A stretch of 51,436 nt of DNA from Glycomyces algeriensis. Lineage in GTDB: Bacteria > Actinomycetota > Actinomycetes > Mycobacteriales > Micromonosporaceae. The notes under the pieces are model-generated. The model saw nothing but the letters and a program-made list of their open reading frames with translations. It was not told the DNA's origin and did no database searches. The DNA is taken from assembly GCF_027622855.1 (NCBI RefSeq), contig NZ_JAPZVR010000014.1:58150-109585 (forward strand), written 5' to 3'. Below, piece after piece: positions 50,458 through 51,436 of this stretch. The translations under genes were made by a program, and so were the position numbers. Position 1 is the stretch's first letter. Each line of letters starts with the position of its first letter.

Positions 50458-50463
50458 AGCCTA
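50458..50463 (-). promoter_or_regulatory. -10 element (TAGGCT) for leaderless folB
   Basis: Read on the minus strand TAGGCT ends exactly 7 bases before GTG 50450, so transcription should start at the start codon. This explains the lack of a ribosome site. Confidence 0.6.
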
Positions 50464-50511
50464 CTCGAACCGGAGGGTGGGTCGAGGAAGGACGATCGGG
50501 CGGCCGGGCGG

Positions 50512-51243
50512 TCAGGGGGTTTCGGCGGACTCCGCCGGGTCGAGCAGTCGCGCCGGTGCGGCGAGCGGCGCGGCCTCGGCGGCCGGGCGCTGCTCCGGCA
50601 GGGCCGGGCGTCCCACTGCGGTCCGGGCGGTCGCGCGCGAGCGGACGACGAACCAGGTGGCGGCGGCGAGGATCGCTCCGGCGACGAGGATCGGCAGGAG
50701 CCGCAGGTTCGCGTCGAGCCAGTGGAGGAGTTCGCGGTACTCCGCGTCGGGGTCGAGCAGGAGGACAGCGGCGACCGCGGCGGCGACGACGCCCGCGCCG
50801 GTGAACAGCCCCGACTTCCACCAGATGCCGAGGCTGAAGCGGCGCACGAGGACTCCGGCGGCGTCGATGATGCGCTTGGCGCGCAGCGCCCGGATGGTGC
50901 CGACGAGGTAGGCCAGGCGCAGGACCTGCGCGCCGCCGGCGGCGGCGACAAGGCTGACGAGGGTGAGCGCGCAGACGACGAGCATCCACTTGTGCCGCCA
51001 CAGCCATTCCCGCTTGTGCTCGGCGGCGAGGAGGAGGATGACGGACTCGAACCAGAGCACGGCGCCGGCGGCCCAGCCGATGACCTTGCCCGTCAGCGCG
51101 AGGTTCCCGTCGGTCCAGACGGTGAGGAAGACGGCCGGGACGGAGGCGCACACCGCGACGATCACCGGTATGCGCAGTTTGTACTGGGCGAACCGGGCGA
51201 AGACGGTGAGCTTGTCGGGCCGCTTCGGGGGGTGTGGGCTCAC
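50512..51243 (-). CDS. Membrane protein with voltage-sensor-like helices
   Basis: A 243-residue membrane protein. Helices lie at about 25-45, 55-75, 85-105, 148-168 and 180-200. The segment WFESVILLLAAEHKREWLWRH followed by QVLRLAYLVGTIRALRAKR resembles the S2-S4 run of K+ channels, with regularly spaced arginines. However, the later part has no TVGYG selectivity filter. It may be a divergent or orphan voltage-sensor protein; this is inference from pattern only. The C-terminal 40 residues are Pro/Ala/Arg-rich. It lies just upstream of folB in the same direction but 61 bases apart, with folB having its own promoter. Confidence 0.6.
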   Translation of the reverse strand: MSPHPPKRPDKLTVFARFAQYKLRIPVIVAVCASVPAVFLTVWTDGNLALTGKVIGWAAGAVLWFESVILLLAAEHKREWLWRHKWMLVVCALTLVSLVAAAGGAQVLRLAYLVGTIRALRAKRIIDAAGVLVRRFSLGIWWKSGLFTGAGVVAAAVAAVLLLDPDAEYRELLHWLDANLRLLPILVAGAILAAATWFVVRSRATARTAVGRPALPEQRPAAEAAPLAAPARLLDPAESAETP

Positions 51244-51362
51244 CCGTCCAATTTACGAGGTCCATGCGCGCAAGGAAAGACCGCCTCGCACCTTCCGGAG
51301 GCGGCGCCCCAGGACCGGCCGGGCACCCCCGCCGGGCGGGTCGGCTAGAATCGTGCACTGCC

Positions 51363-51435
51363 GCCCCCGTAGCTCAGGGGATAGAGCGTCGGTTTCCTAA
51401 ACCGTGCGTCGCAGGTTCGAATCCTGCCGGGGGCA
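51363..51435 (+). tRNA. tRNA-Arg (anticodon CCU)
   Basis: A complete cloverleaf: 7-bp acceptor stem (51363-51369 with 51428-51434), D-stem GCTC/GAGC, anticodon loop TTCCTAA giving CCU at 51396-51398, and T-arm GCAGG-TTCGAAT-CCTGC. The discriminator base is A at 51435. The anticodon stem has a T-T mismatch at its outer pair. Whether CCA is encoded cannot be seen, since the window stops one base later. Confidence 0.95.
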
Positions 51436-51436
51436 C

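Noticed and set aside
51363..51436. Integration site (attachment site) at the tRNA-Arg gene
   Set aside because: No integrase or direct repeat of the tRNA end is seen in the window, though the downstream side is not available.

Overview
The window is about 51 kb of very GC-rich DNA (roughly 70 %) from an actinobacterium. Evidence for this is the fhaA-fhaB-pstP-rodA-pbpA-pknA-pknB cluster in the order known from mycobacteria and relatives, an XRE/DUF397 pair, DUF1707, DUF3180 and DUF2510 proteins, TAnnnT promoters that give leaderless mRNAs, and a eukaryote-like NADP isocitrate dehydrogenase. The genus cannot be read from the sequence; a Glycomyces/Stackebrandtia-like or other filamentous actinomycete is only a guess. 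The first 75 bases are a C-homopolymer that looks like a poor contig end.

Layout: (1) 0.2-16.9 kb, a cell-surface glycan locus. It holds five glycosyltransferases, a D-glucuronyl C5-epimerase-like protein, a small lipoprotein, an acyltransferase-3/SGNH protein, and a minus-strand operon of nucleotidyltransferase, sn-glycerol-1-phosphate dehydrogenase and ABC-2 export permease. (2) 17.1-18.4 kb, icd. (3) 18.7-24.8 kb, a complete oligopeptide-type ABC importer operon (two permeases, two ATPases, a Tat-lipoprotein binding protein). (4) 25.1-28.8 kb, an accessory island with lower GC in places: two coupled unknown genes, XRE regulator plus DUF397 protein, and an archaeal-type ATPase whose 3' end overlaps the DUF397 gene. 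(5) 28.9-38.8 kb, the Ser/Thr kinase and cell-wall elongation cluster, transcribed from fhaA down to pknB. (6) 39.0-46.2 kb, small HTH protein, aromatic/histidinol-phosphate aminotransferase, RDD protein, DUF4190 protein, nagA with a divergent DeoR regulator, DUF1707 protein and LysE exporter. (7) 46.2-51.2 kb, two paralogous RbsC-like membrane proteins, DUF3180, folK, folB and a voltage-sensor-like membrane protein. The window ends in tRNA-Arg(CCU).

Functionally the window is dominated by the envelope. The glycan locus would build, decorate and export a surface polymer, possibly carrying glycerol phosphate of archaeal (sn-1) stereochemistry. The kinase cluster would couple envelope sensing (PASTA domains) to elongation (RodA/PBP pair, FHA scaffolds, PP2C phosphatase). 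The observations most worth a second look are the G1P dehydrogenase/nucleotidyltransferase/export-permease operon, a matching two-cysteine motif at the extracellular ends of both kinases, an array of 16-bp-phased repeats at the start of the ATPase gene, and the ATPase gene reading through a strong terminator into the convergent DUF397 gene.
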